Of a stretch of 50,568 nucleotides of DNA, positions 27,251-36,259 are shown piece by piece. Location of the stretch: assembly GCA_947629565.1 (NCBI GenBank), contig CANREG010000017.1, forward strand, positions 1 through 50,568. Direction: 5' to 3'. Each line of letters starts with the position of its first letter. Position 1 is the stretch's first letter. Source of the stretch: an uncultured Lachnospiraceae bacterium (GTDB taxonomy: Bacteria > Bacillota > Clostridia > Lachnospirales > Lachnospiraceae). The position numbers and the translations under genes are program-made. The notes below the pieces were generated by a model. That model searched no databases. It was not told the origin of the DNA and saw only the letters and a program-made list of their open reading frames with translations.

Positions 27251-27798
27251 GTACTACCACCCATTTCCTTCAAAGTATCTTCAATTAAAGCGTCCTGTTT
27301 GCTCTCATCAATCTGCTGCTCGATAATCTTCGCAGCCATAGCAGTTGCCACTCTTACAATCTCCTTGCGCATATCATCAGAAACCTTGCTCTTTTCCAGC
27401 TCAATTTCCTGATTGGCCCGGTTCAATATCCTTGCGGCCTCTGCATTTGCCTCTTCCACAATCTCCGCCTCCCGCTGCTGAGCCTTTTTGCGGGCTGCCG
27501 CTAATATTTCTTCTCTTTCTTTGTCGATGGATTTTAATTTCTCATCATACTCTGCCTTCATCGCCGCGGCGTCCTCTTTGTCCTTTGCCGCAGATTCGAT
27601 ATCGTTTTTAATCTTTTCCGTTCTGTTTTGCAGAACCTTCTTTACCGGTTCAAACAGAATATTAGAAAGGAAGAAGAAGAGGATAAATATCGCAATTGCC
27701 TGAATAATCACATCATTAATCAGCTGAGCATTTAATTCAAAAATATGGCTCTCGGTCAACAACATGGTCTGTCCGGCAAGTCCTAATATCGTGTTCAT
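27235..27798 (-). CDS. atpF: ATP synthase F0 b subunit
   Basis: A 187-residue stalk protein with one N-terminal membrane segment (about 28-48) and a long charged helix rich in Ala, Glu and Lys, as expected for the dimeric right-handed coiled coil. ATG at 27798 is chosen; a TTG at 27801 is better spaced from AGGAGG (eight bases) and may be used instead, adding one residue. It follows atpE after 43 bp. Confidence 0.95.
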   Translation of the reverse strand: MNTILGLAGQTMLLTESHIFELNAQLINDVIIQAIAIFILFFFLSNILFEPVKKVLQNRTEKIKNDIESAAKDKEDAAAMKAEYDEKLKSIDKEREEILAAARKKAQQREAEIVEEANAEAARILNRANQEIELEKSKVSDDMRKEIVRVATAMAAKIIEQQIDESKQDALIEDTLKEMGGSTWLSR

Positions 27799-27841
27799 CA
27801 AAGAGCTATCCTCCTTTCACCAAATTCTTATCCCACACTGA

Positions 27842-28144
<303 letters not shown>

Positions 28145-28188
28145 TCATAAAATGTTTGTTTGAAGATTTGCCTCTATATCATAAAATA

Positions 28189-28914
28189 TCAGCCTTCTAT
28201 TTTCTGGGTTACAAATACCATGGTCAACATTGAAAATACATAGGCCTGTATTGCTCCTGAAAACAGGTCGAAATACACATGCAGCGCCGCCGGAATACCC
28301 AGCTTGGCAAATATTGGCAGCAACCCATAATATAACGCCATCATTACCGTACCCGCCATGACATTACCGAAAAGACGCAATGACATGGAAACCGGCGTGG
28401 CAATCTCTCCGATTAAATTAATCGGGAACAGGAACCAAATCGGCTGGAACAAATCCGTAATCGCGCCGAATTTATTATACTTGATATTGTTATACTGAAT
28501 CATAACAAATGTAATCAGCGCCAGACTGAATGTGGTTCCGTAGTCCGCCGTTGGGGGCCTTAACCCGAACAGACCGGATATATTGGATAAAAGTACAAAC
28601 AAGAACAAGGTTCCAACATAGTTCATGTACTTCTTACCATGGGCGCCCATAGAAGAATTAACAAATCCATCCAAGGTCTCCACAATAAATTCCACAACAT
28701 TCTGAAAGCCTGTGGGTATCTCTTTGGCATGCATCATCTTATGCCTTGCCACTAAAGCAAAAATCATAATGGTTGCAATCACAAAGAACATACACACATG
28801 AGATGTTGTGATGTATACCGTCTGCCCCATAAACTTATAGCCCAGCAGATGATGAATGGAAAAATCCACTTCTTTATCCGCCGCCAACAGCATCGGTATC
28901 ATTCCATAACCCAT
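28189..28914 (-). CDS. atpB: ATP synthase F0 a subunit
   Basis: A 241-residue membrane protein that forms the ion channels of F0. The essential arginine is in SMSLRLFGNVMAG (near 180), and the last helices carry FDLFSGAIQAYVFSMLTMVF, as usual. The start is ambiguous between the ATG at 28914 and one four codons later; the first has AAGG-rich sequence before it. It follows the AtpI-like gene by 24 bp. Confidence 0.96.
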   Translation of the reverse strand: MGYGMIPMLLAADKEVDFSIHHLLGYKFMGQTVYITTSHVCMFFVIATIMIFALVARHKMMHAKEIPTGFQNVVEFIVETLDGFVNSSMGAHGKKYMNYVGTLFLFVLLSNISGLFGLRPPTADYGTTFSLALITFVMIQYNNIKYNKFGAITDLFQPIWFLFPINLIGEIATPVSMSLRLFGNVMAGTVMMALYYGLLPIFAKLGIPAALHVYFDLFSGAIQAYVFSMLTMVFVTQKIEG

Positions 28915-28938
28915 CCTTTCACCTTCCTTTCTGTAATT

Positions 28939-29334
28939 TTATTTAGTTGAAAAGCTTTCGGGATACAGCCGCTTTAAAAATACAGGTGCAATCAGCGCTC
29001 CCAGCTTAAGCCCCAAAAGTCCTAACACTATCGTAATAAAATTAAGCCATTCCACCGCCAGCCCCGCAATCATGGCAAGCAGCATAATAAACAGCCGGAT
29101 AAAGCTCTGCTTCCTGACATACTTCGCCGCCTGCTCCTGCGGCATGTCAAGCGCCTTATCCAGAGTCTTTGCCATATGAAAAATGAGAAAAACCGATATT
29201 ACCGTACCTGCCAGCAATCCGAGCGTATAAGATAAAAGATTCTCTGAAAAAAAGATTCCTATCACTTCTACCAACAGAGCATATACTCCTATCCCCAACA
29301 AAAAACCGGTCAATGTCTCCTTAACCTGTTTCAT
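28939..29334 (-). CDS. atpI: AtpI-like membrane protein, first gene of the atp operon
   Basis: A 131-residue protein with four predicted membrane segments (about 9-28, 33-52, 75-93 and 96-117). Its position directly before atpB and its size fit ATP synthase subunit I, which helps magnesium uptake or c-ring assembly in other bacteria. Sequence identity to known AtpI is weak by eye, so the name rests partly on position. The atp promoter at 29410-29438 lies about 75 bp upstream. Confidence 0.78.
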   Translation of the reverse strand: MKQVKETLTGFLLGIGVYALLVEVIGIFFSENLLSYTLGLLAGTVISVFLIFHMAKTLDKALDMPQEQAAKYVRKQSFIRLFIMLLAMIAGLAVEWLNFITIVLGLLGLKLGALIAPVFLKRLYPESFSTK

Positions 29335-29409
29335 ATGTTATACACCTCATTTAACAGTATAGCTATATCCAAATATTGTATTCCTTAACCGGAAAAACAC
29401 AACACATTT

Positions 29410-29438
29410 ATTATACTAATTTTTCCAGCATTTAGCAA
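29410..29438 (-). promoter_or_regulatory. Promoter of the atp operon
   Basis: TTGCTA (29433-29438) and TATAAT (29410-29415) on the minus strand, 17 bp apart, giving a leader of about 70 bases before the atpI-like gene. Confidence 0.8.
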
Positions 29439-29475
29439 GGAAACATTTGCTTTTTTTGTATCAATGAGCGAAGCC

Positions 29476-29697
29476 CTATTTCCCGTCTGTCTTATCCCGA
29501 AACAGACTTTTCTTCCCAAGAAACTTGCAGACGACATTATAGCAGGTCTTATATCCCCCCGCCACGCCTAATATAAGAAAAAAGACAAAGAGACTGGTAT
29601 GAAAATAAGCGTCAATGGCGTAGCCGATACCGCCGCAGATTAAGATTGCCGTCAGCATGGATATCGCAAGCTGACTGACTAAAGCCAACATTTTCAT
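29476..29697 (-). CDS. AtpZ/AtpI-family small membrane protein
   Basis: A 73-residue protein with two membrane segments (about 8-27 and 35-52) and a basic tail. The GGIGYAIDAYFHTS stretch and the FLILGVAGGYKTCYN stretch match the AtpZ/AtpI family found next to F-type ATP synthases. It lies 36 bp downstream of rpiB and upstream of the atp promoter, so it probably belongs to the rpiB transcript. Confidence 0.82.
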   Translation of the reverse strand: MKMLALVSQLAISMLTAILICGGIGYAIDAYFHTSLFVFFLILGVAGGYKTCYNVVCKFLGKKSLFRDKTDGK

Positions 29698-29733
29698 AAT
29701 ACAGTCCCTTTCATATTAAACATATCCCGTTTT

Positions 29734-30162
29734 CTAATCTTCTATCATGGCAATCCGCCGCACATGCCGCTCATCACCGGAAAACTCCGTATCTAAAAAG
29801 ATATCCACAATCTTAAGAGCCAGTCCCGGACCGATTACCCTTGCGCCCATAGCCAGCATGTTAGCGTCATTATGCTCTCTGGTTGCCGCTGCGCTGAAAC
29901 AGTCATGGCATAATGCCGCCCGGACGCCCTTTACCTTATTGGCTGCCATAGAGATTCCGATACCGGTACCGCAGATAATGATTCCTCGTTCACACTCGCC
30001 GGACGCCACCGCCTCCGCTGCCTTTTTCCCGTAAATCGGATAATCCACAGATTCCTCCGAATAACATCCAAAATCCTTATATTCCAATCCTCTCTCCTCT
30101 AAATGCGCTTTTACCTCCTGCATCAGAGAATATCCGCCATGGTCACAACCTAACGCTATCAT
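29734..30162 (-). CDS. rpiB: Ribose-5-phosphate isomerase B
   Basis: Interconverts ribose 5-phosphate and ribulose 5-phosphate in the pentose phosphate pathway. The 142-residue product starts MIALGCDHGGYSLM, carries GIIICGTGIGISMAANK with the active-site Cys, and CHDCFSAAATREHNDANM, all typical of RpiB/LacAB. It lies 15 bp after the Sua5-type gene, an arrangement common in Firmicutes next to the atp operon. Confidence 0.96.
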   Translation of the reverse strand: MIALGCDHGGYSLMQEVKAHLEERGLEYKDFGCYSEESVDYPIYGKKAAEAVASGECERGIIICGTGIGISMAANKVKGVRAALCHDCFSAAATREHNDANMLAMGARVIGPGLALKIVDIFLDTEFSGDERHVRRIAMIED

Positions 30163-30177
30163 TTGCTCTCCTGCCTT

Positions 30178-31287
30178 TCATACTTTGATTACTCTGTGTC
30201 CCGCTGCCTTTAACAGCCGGTTCATAATGGCGTAAGATACGCCCTCGCCCCGGAAGCTTTCCGCATAGATGTAATCCACATCCGCCTCGTCAAACTTCCG
30301 CAGGGCGGCATATAAGCCGGCGGCCACCGTTGCCTGGTTCTTCCGCTCTCCCACGCAGACCAAAATATCCGCTGCGCCTTCATAGCAGGAAAGCGTTTCT
30401 TTCGGCGCCATAATGCCGGTACGAAAACCCTGCCGCCGCTTTTCTTCCGCCAGTTCCCGGAGTTTATGAACTACCCGTTGCTGCTGATCATCCGTTGACA
30501 ATTCCACTAAAGTCAGCTCTCCCTTGGGGGCGTAATGGGTATATTTCATGCCCGGCGCCTTGGGCGGTACGCCCTCCATCGGCCTTTCCACTGCCGGATC
30601 ATATATGACTTTGCCGATAACGGCCTCTAACATTTCCTTTGTGATATATCCGGGCCGAAGTATGGCAGGAATTTCACCGGTCACATCAACTATGGTGGAT
30701 TCGATTCCGATTCCCACCGGTCCTCCATCTATAATATACCCAGCTTTTCCCATCATATCCTCTATGACATGAGCGGCAGTCGTAGGGGAAGGACGTCCGG
30801 AAATGTTGGCGCTTGGCGCCGCCACATACACGCCAGACTGCCGGATTAGGGCTAACGCCGCCGGATGAGCCGGCATCCGCAGGGCAACCGTCTTAAGTCC
30901 TCCGGTAGTATTGTCCGGCACGATTTCCCTCTTCGGCAACACCAGGGTAAGCGGACCGGGCCAGAAGCTTTCCGCCAGCAGGCGGGCCATATCATTGACA
31001 CAGGCAAGCCGGTCCATCGCCGCAACCTCTGCAATGTGCACAATCAAGGGATTATCCGAAGGTCTGCCCTTGGCAGCATAGATTTTTCCCGCTGCGTCTT
31101 CATTTAAGGCGTCTGCGCCCAGTCCATAGACCGTCTCTGTGGGAAAAGCCACCAGACCGCCCTCTCTCAGGCATTGTGCCGCGCCGCCCAACAAAGGTAC
31201 ATATGCCGCCTCCTCTGACATATGTACCTTTGTTACATCTACTATATTGGTTTGTATATCCCCTGATTCTTCCTGTTGTAAGCTCAT
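30178..31287 (-). CDS. L-threonylcarbamoyladenylate synthase, Sua5 type
   Basis: Makes threonylcarbamoyl-AMP from threonine, bicarbonate and ATP for the t6A37 modification of tRNAs. The 369-residue protein has the YrdC fold (about 25-235) with FPTETVYGLGADA and KGRPSDNPL, a linker, and the C-terminal Sua5 domain (about 255-369). The start at 31287 lies two bases past the stop of the protease gene and has only a weak ribosome site; an ATG 22 codons later (VHMSEE) is an alternative. rpiB follows. Confidence 0.94.
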   Translation of the reverse strand: MSLQQEESGDIQTNIVDVTKVHMSEEAAYVPLLGGAAQCLREGGLVAFPTETVYGLGADALNEDAAGKIYAAKGRPSDNPLIVHIAEVAAMDRLACVNDMARLLAESFWPGPLTLVLPKREIVPDNTTGGLKTVALRMPAHPAALALIRQSGVYVAAPSANISGRPSPTTAAHVIEDMMGKAGYIIDGGPVGIGIESTIVDVTGEIPAILRPGYITKEMLEAVIGKVIYDPAVERPMEGVPPKAPGMKYTHYAPKGELTLVELSTDDQQQRVVHKLRELAEEKRRQGFRTGIMAPKETLSCYEGAADILVCVGERKNQATVAAGLYAALRKFDEADVDYIYAESFRGEGVSYAIMNRLLKAAGHRVIKV

Positions 31288-31289
31288 AT

Positions 31290-33323
31290 CTACTTAACTT
31301 CCACGGATTTCACTGCCGTATAGCTCCCATATAATTTCTTTCCGTTTCTGGACACATACGGACACATCTTTACATAATAGGTTCCTTTTTTCAGCTTGCC
31401 CTTACTAAACCGGACGGTTCCCGACTTGGTAACTGTGCCAAGGGTTTTGAATTTGCCGTTTTCTTTATCGGAATAATAGATAACATACCCGCTGGCAGCA
31501 CTGTTCTTCTTCCACGTTACCGTTATCTTTTTCTTTCCGCCCTTTACTTTAAAATTCTTGACCTTAGAAGGTCCCACTGTCACCTTACAGCTTAAGGTTT
31601 TGGTCTTTTTGCCTGCGACAAATTTAGCTTTTATCGTAGCCGTTCCGTATGCCTTTGCTTTTATTTTTCCCTTATTGTTGACGGTTACAATCTTCTTGTT
31701 AGAAGATGACCAATTAACCTTTCTTTTCACTGAAGAAGGATTGATATTAAGGGTAAGCTTGGCGGAGCTTCCCTTGGAAATCCCTATATTCTTGGTGTTA
31801 AGCTTGTAGGTTGTCTTTTCACTGGTGTTATCTGTGTATGCCTTGATCCGGAAATTACTTACAAACCTCTGTTTAAGCAATTTCTGTACATCTGTACTTT
31901 CCCCCATGTCATACCATTTTCCATTGGAATATGTAAAACTCTGCCCGCTGTCCACCTTTGCTACAAACCGTACCCAGCCTGCCGCCAGAGTAGAATCCGC
32001 TCCAATCTGCAGAATCTGTCCATATCCCGCATTCAGGGTGAGCACAACAGAATACGTTTCCCCCGCTGCCAGGGTAATAGGCGTATTCAATACAATCCGG
32101 TTATAACCGGCATTCGTAAGTACCCCCGTCTGCGGAACATCAAGCATCTTCTTTCCCTTGGTGGGATTGCTGCTGCTGGTAACCCCGGTATACACCTGCA
32201 AGCTATAGTTTACATTGGTGGTCAGCACTTCCACACTGACAGCCTTTAATACCTCATTACAGCCCGCATTGGACCCCGCCACCTTAAACATATTGGCAAA
32301 AGTACCCATACCAGTCAACTGTAAGGCAGTTGCCGGATTCGCACTTCCGTCATACTGATAATTATTAGCTCCTGCCTGTGCTGCCGGAGCCATATCAAAA
32401 GCCACGATTTCCTGTAAACTCTTATCCTCATAGGAAACATAAAGATATCCGTTATCTCCCACCTGAGGACCATAGCTGTTCTTCACAATCCAGGCTCCCG
32501 CTGATACAGGTTTACAATTAGCATTAAAGTTATCAACCGGATAATTATCATCCCAGCCGACAATTGTCACGGCATGATTGCCATTTACCGTCGTACAGTT
32601 GTATGCTCCGTTCTCCTGGTTAAAATAATTTTTGTCCATATAGATTCCGGAAGCAACTGCGCCATAATCCATGACCGCCTGCTTTACCGTGTCCACACTA
32701 TAATTATAAAAATACGTATTCATTACCCGATAATCGCCCTTATAGCAATCCTGGGCCGGTAATGCCCGCGGAACATATTCTCCATTTGCATTATCCTCTC
32801 CGGCAGCCTCCCTGACAACCCCATTCCATGTATTTAAAGCCAGCGCCGTTCCATATAAGGTTCCGCCGTTCATATACCATATATTACCGGAATTAATATT
32901 GGCGTCTCCATCTGTGTATCCCACGGGATCCTTTACCCGGTTATAGAAAAAATAGGCCAAATGGTTTTCGGAAAGATTTACACTTTCATTCTCATAGCCT
33001 TTTTTAATCAGGTTGCTCTCCATAGCCGCAATACTTGCAAAAGCCCAACAGGTATTGGTGGCGCCCTGATCCTCTATACCCGCGGAAACCGTATGTCCCA
33101 CCCGGGGATCATAAGCCGGCGCAAAAACTGCGCCCCGTCTTGTTATTGTACTTCCTTTTCCGTCGGAAATTTCCACGCTGCTGGTTTCATTGTCAAAGAC
33201 AGGGTGTCCCTCAAATGTACCCGTCTGCTTTGCCCCTGCATGTGCTGTAACATTTCCGGCCATGCCGATTGCCAGACACAACAATAAAATCCTTCTTCTC
33301 CAGTTTCCCCATACCTTATTCAT
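31290..33323 (-). CDS. Secreted papain-like cysteine protease with lectin-like, BIG2 and FN3 domains
   Basis: About 677 residues. A signal peptide (about 1-30) precedes a C1A-type peptidase domain with the oxyanion Gln86, catalytic Cys92 in TCWAFAS, His in NHAVTIVGWDD (about 250) and Asn in VKNSYGP (about 283). A beta-rich lectin-like domain (about 320-490), a BIG2 Ig-like domain (about 500-585, with SSNKKIVTVNNKGKIKA) and an FN3-like domain (about 590-677) follow. It is probably a surface or secreted peptidase. ATG at 33323 or TTG at 33326 are both possible starts after GGAG. Two bases separate it from the Sua5 gene, an unexpected pairing. Confidence 0.9.
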   Translation of the reverse strand: MNKVWGNWRRRILLLCLAIGMAGNVTAHAGAKQTGTFEGHPVFDNETSSVEISDGKGSTITRRGAVFAPAYDPRVGHTVSAGIEDQGATNTCWAFASIAAMESNLIKKGYENESVNLSENHLAYFFYNRVKDPVGYTDGDANINSGNIWYMNGGTLYGTALALNTWNGVVREAAGEDNANGEYVPRALPAQDCYKGDYRVMNTYFYNYSVDTVKQAVMDYGAVASGIYMDKNYFNQENGAYNCTTVNGNHAVTIVGWDDNYPVDNFNANCKPVSAGAWIVKNSYGPQVGDNGYLYVSYEDKSLQEIVAFDMAPAAQAGANNYQYDGSANPATALQLTGMGTFANMFKVAGSNAGCNEVLKAVSVEVLTTNVNYSLQVYTGVTSSSNPTKGKKMLDVPQTGVLTNAGYNRIVLNTPITLAAGETYSVVLTLNAGYGQILQIGADSTLAAGWVRFVAKVDSGQSFTYSNGKWYDMGESTDVQKLLKQRFVSNFRIKAYTDNTSEKTTYKLNTKNIGISKGSSAKLTLNINPSSVKRKVNWSSSNKKIVTVNNKGKIKAKAYGTATIKAKFVAGKKTKTLSCKVTVGPSKVKNFKVKGGKKKITVTWKKNSAASGYVIYYSDKENGKFKTLGTVTKSGTVRFSKGKLKKGTYYVKMCPYVSRNGKKLYGSYTAVKSVEVK

Positions 33324-33379
33324 CAATACTCACATCTCCATTTCGCACTTCCATTGTTTGCGGTCACTTAACTGTTTTC

Positions 33380-33408
33380 ATCTTACCATGATTTTTCCTT
33401 ATTCGCAA
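33380..33408 (-). promoter_or_regulatory. Promoter of the cysteine protease gene
   Basis: TTGCGA (33403-33408) and TAAGAT (33380-33385) on the minus strand, 17 bp apart, about 57 bp before the start. Confidence 0.65.
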
Positions 33409-33487
33409 CATTTTCTAATCCTTAAGTCATACCGCCCTCCTTTTTTTCATACCCTAAAATAACAGGGGTTGTTACAGGATATTTTCA

Positions 33488-34162
33488 ATGAAACAGCGTT
33501 ATATGATATTTTTAAGTTTTCTGCTCTTTGCAGCAGCAGTTCTTGCTTTATATAACCGTTACGGACTGCCTGCTTTTTCCAGCACCCGCTCTCAAAAAGT
33601 CATTGTAATCGATGTGGGACACGGCGGTATGGACCCGGGCAAGGTCAGCGCCAACGGAATTGAAGAAAAAAATGTAAATCTCCAGATTGCGCTCTTTCTA
33701 AAAGAATATCTGACTGCTCAGGATTATACGGTTTACCTGACAAGAGAAACCGACTGCGGACTTTATGATGAAAATGTCTCTAAGAAGAAAACCTCCGACC
33801 TAAACAACCGGATTCGTTTTTTTAAGGAAAAAAATGCCGGCTTTGTGGTAAGCATCCACCAGAACAGCTATCCGGATACCAGACAGCACGGCGCCCAGAC
33901 CTTCTACTTTACCGGCAGCGAAACCGGAAAGGCCTTTGCGGAGACGGTACAGGAATCCCTGTTACAATTTGACGAGACTAACACAAGGCAGGCTAAAGCT
34001 TCCGGCACTTATTATCTGCTAAAACATTCATCGGTTCCTTCCATTATTATTGAATGTGGTTTTTTGTCCAATCCCGATGAAACCATGAAGCTTACGGACT
34101 CCAATTACCAGAAAGAGTTAGCTTATGCAATCAGCATAGGAATCTGCCGGTATGTCCGATAA
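33488..34162 (+). CDS. cwlD: N-acetylmuramoyl-L-alanine amidase, CwlD type
   Basis: A 224-residue zinc amidase with an N-terminal membrane segment (about 5-22). The Amidase_3 domain carries the zinc ligands His45 in DVGHGGMDPG, Glu60 in GIEEKNVNL, His in VSIHQNS (about 124) and the catalytic Glu in IIIECGFLSNPDE. In spore formers CwlD removes the stem peptide from muramic acid before PdaA forms the delta-lactam of the cortex; a PdaA-like enzyme is encoded at 2645. Length and the single anchor match CwlD. The ribosome site before the ATG is weak. Confidence 0.9.
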   Translation: MKQRYMIFLSFLLFAAAVLALYNRYGLPAFSSTRSQKVIVIDVGHGGMDPGKVSANGIEEKNVNLQIALFLKEYLTAQDYTVYLTRETDCGLYDENVSKKKTSDLNNRIRFFKEKNAGFVVSIHQNSYPDTRQHGAQTFYFTGSETGKAFAETVQESLLQFDETNTRQAKASGTYYLLKHSSVPSIIIECGFLSNPDETMKLTDSNYQKELAYAISIGICRYVR

Positions 34163-34238
34163 CGGCAAACAGGGTGCCCGGGAAACACAAACTGCTCCCG
34201 GATACACCCCTGCTCATACATAATGTCTATTACATTAT

Positions 34239-34361
34239 TTAATATCTTATTGGATTTCCCGTCCGAGACGGTACTCTAAATTTCATTTTATCTGTTGCAC
34301 TCTTTCCGTATTCGGTTGCATCGCCTCCTTTGTCAAAATTTTTCCTGACCGCTTCCTCCAT
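34239..34361 (-). pseudogene. Possible remnant: short frame with protein-like composition
   Basis: A 40-residue frame that starts MEEAVRKNFDKGG and ends SRTGNPIRY. The frame also reads through sensibly for about 14 codons upstream of the ATG (VLYITNAQ) before a stop, and there is no ribosome site at the ATG. The even mix of charged, polar and aromatic residues looks like the end of a real protein, so a decayed gene is the likeliest reading. I cannot name a family. Low confidence. Confidence 0.3.
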
Positions 34362-34796
34362 TTGTGCATTAGTGATGTATAACACGGAAGTATATGGTCT
34401 CTATATGGAAATTACAGAATTATGCATAATAGGGCAATCCGGATTTTGCTTTAAGCGAACTCTATTAAGAAATTCTACATAAACTATACTAAAGCAAATT
34501 TTGAAATGCAATTAAATTTCTATTAACTATTCTTATATTTTTTTGAACTTTTCGTGTCACGAATTTGTAAATTATGAAATCCGTGACAAACGAATGAAAT
34601 ATATTTCAAAAATATGAAATATATGACATAATTGGCAAAATCCGTTTCAAATTTATGTATTTTTTATGAAATACTTTACTTGTCCTAATTTTGTGATAAA
34701 CTATACATAGTGAATATTTCATAGTCAGCCATTTATAACTAATCATTTTTTCAAAGGAAAACGATATACTATTTGTAAGATATAATTGTTTTTCAT

Positions 34797-34825
34797 TTGC
34801 AATTACGATGAAAATGTGCTATTGT
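34797..34825 (+). promoter_or_regulatory. Possible mecA promoter overlapped by an inverted repeat
   Basis: TTGCAA (34797-34802) and TATTGT (34820-34825) with a 17-bp spacer, about 95 bp before mecA. The inverted repeat 34824-34864 begins at the -10 box. Confidence 0.45.
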
Positions 34826-34864
34826 GAATGACACAATTTTATAATTGTTATATTTAACATTCAC
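34824..34864 (+). repeat. Nested inverted repeat upstream of mecA
   Basis: GTGAATG (34824-34830) pairs with CATTCAC (34858-34864); inside, ACAATT (34833-34838) pairs with AATTGT (34843-34848). A further pair, AATAACA (34876-34882) and TGTTATT (34890-34896), lies between this and the ribosome site. These could be operators or leader hairpins. Confidence 0.6.
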
Positions 34865-34919
34865 GATTTTATTGTAATAACAATATATATGTTATTGTAT
34901 TTAATAAGGAGATGATTCT

Positions 34920-35759
34920 ATGAAGTTAGAACGACTAAGCGAGAATCAGATTCGCTGTACGCTGAACAAAGCCGATTTGCAGGACAGGGAATTACTTCTG
35001 AATGAATTAGCCTATGGAACCGACAAGGCAAAGGAGCTTTTTCGGGATATGATGGAACAGGCTGCGGATGAGCTTGGATTTGAGGTGAATGACATTCCGT
35101 TGATGATTGAAGCGATTCCCGTTTCACCGGACTGCTTGATTTTAATCATAACCAAGGTAGAAGATCCGGAGGAATTAGACACCCGCTTTTCCCGCTTTTC
35201 CAAATATACGGACATTGAGGTTTCCGATGACGATGCTGCGGCGGAAAGCGATGACGACGCCGACGAAGACAGCTTAGACCTGTTTAACAGCGCCGCCTCA
35301 TTGATGGAGACGATTTCTGACATTGTAGAGAATATCGAACAGGCTAAGAAGCAGTCCGAATCCAGCCAGAACTCCAACTTCATCCCGCTGTCTGCGGCAA
35401 TCCGGGAGAATGCTGCCAAAAAGAAGGCTGAGAAAGCAAAAGAGAAGAAAAAGGATAACAACACAGTGAACTACAGAGTATTCTCGTTCCAGAACATTAA
35501 CGATATCAGCAAGGCCGCTGTCATGGTAGCGCCGATTTATCAGGATGACAATTCTTTATATAAGAGTCCCTTTGACAATCACTATTACCTGATTGTGAAC
35601 CACCAGTCAGAGGACATGGAGAATTACCAGAGGGTATGTAACCTGTTAAGCGAGTACGGCACTAAGGTCAAAGCCAATTATGCCATGCCTTATTACTTCG
35701 CAGAGCATTTTAAGGTAATTATCAAAAAGGATGCGATTCAGACCTTAGCAAGTATTTAA
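34920..35759 (+). CDS. mecA: Adaptor protein MecA
   Basis: A 279-residue adaptor that delivers substrates to the ClpC unfoldase. The N-terminal domain (about 1-85) starts MKLERLSENQIRCTLNKADL, as in MecA. A long acidic then basic linker (about 105-180) precedes the C-terminal domain (about 185-279) that contacts ClpC, with VNYRVFSFQNINDI and VNHQSEDMENY. It is longer than B. subtilis MecA mainly in the linker. AAGGAG lies eight bases before the ATG, and a perfect terminator follows at 35806. Confidence 0.93.
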   Translation: MKLERLSENQIRCTLNKADLQDRELLLNELAYGTDKAKELFRDMMEQAADELGFEVNDIPLMIEAIPVSPDCLILIITKVEDPEELDTRFSRFSKYTDIEVSDDDAAAESDDDADEDSLDLFNSAASLMETISDIVENIEQAKKQSESSQNSNFIPLSAAIRENAAKKKAEKAKEKKKDNNTVNYRVFSFQNINDISKAAVMVAPIYQDDNSLYKSPFDNHYYLIVNHQSEDMENYQRVCNLLSEYGTKVKANYAMPYYFAEHFKVIIKKDAIQTLASI

Positions 35760-35805
35760 CAGACGGCTTATTCCGTCAAGCGGACAATGTAAGAATATAA
35801 TTTTT

Positions 35806-35840
35806 CTGCCGACAGGTATTCCTGTCGGCAGTTTTATTTC
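35806..35840 (+). terminator. mecA terminator
   Basis: CTGCCGACAGG (35806-35816) and CCTGTCGGCAG (35821-35831) form a perfect 11-bp stem with a four-base loop, followed by TTTTATTT. Confidence 0.95.
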
Positions 35841-35899
35841 TTCCAATATATTTTCCACTTTGTTTTTTGTTAAAATATGTTACCAATATCTGATATTTT

Positions 35900-36112
35900 C
35901 TATGCCTCTTTCTTGGCAAGATATCCGTTAATATCTGAAATCAGCGTATCCACGTCCATTCCATGAACCTGAGCCGCCTCCTCTAAGGTCTCCCCCTGAG
36001 CTGACGGGCATCCCGGACAATGCATGCCATGTGACATAAGAATTGCCGCATTACCCGGATCAATGGTAATGATTTCTCCGATTAACATATCTTTATTCAC
36101 TGTCTGTGCCAT
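35900..36112 (-). CDS. DUF1858 domain protein
   Basis: A 70-residue protein of the hybrid-cluster-protein-associated redox disulfide family. It has the conserved HGMHCPGC motif with Cys32 and Cys35, an N-terminal strand [10 protein letters not shown] and a C-terminal helix. Members are common in anaerobes, often fused or next to redox proteins; the exact role is unknown. AGGAGGG lies about eight bases before the ATG. It stands alone between mecA (convergent) and the CapA-like gene. Confidence 0.9.
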   Translation of the reverse strand: MAQTVNKDMLIGEIITIDPGNAAILMSHGMHCPGCPSAQGETLEEAAQVHGMDVDTLISDINGYLAKKEA

Positions 36113-36259
36113 AGCTTATTCCCTCCTGATTTTCTGATTTGTAAAAATAGTATCTCCAAACGTAAATTATTATAATCAGTTTATACGGAAAATGCAACAG
36201 CCTATTCGGATTTTCTGCTTGTTTGCGGAAGGACTGCCTGTATTTAAAATCATCAGCGC

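Larger units (their letters stand above)
34163..34919 (+). other. 757-base AT-rich region without a clear gene
   Basis: The first 200 bases hold a possible remnant frame on the minus strand (34239-34361). From about 34440 the sequence is very AT-rich and has inverted repeats at 34556-34587 (GTCACG with CGTGAC) and 34824-34864. The word TATGAAAT occurs three times (34573, 34613, 34665). Two possible promoters for mecA are present: TTGTCC/TATACA near 34680-34710 and TTGCAA/TATTGT at 34797-34825. No RNA family was recognised. Confidence 0.6.

Noticed and set aside
34163-34919. Riboswitch or T-box leader for mecA
   Set aside because: No conserved riboswitch core or T-box sequence was seen; the inverted repeats are short and AT-rich.
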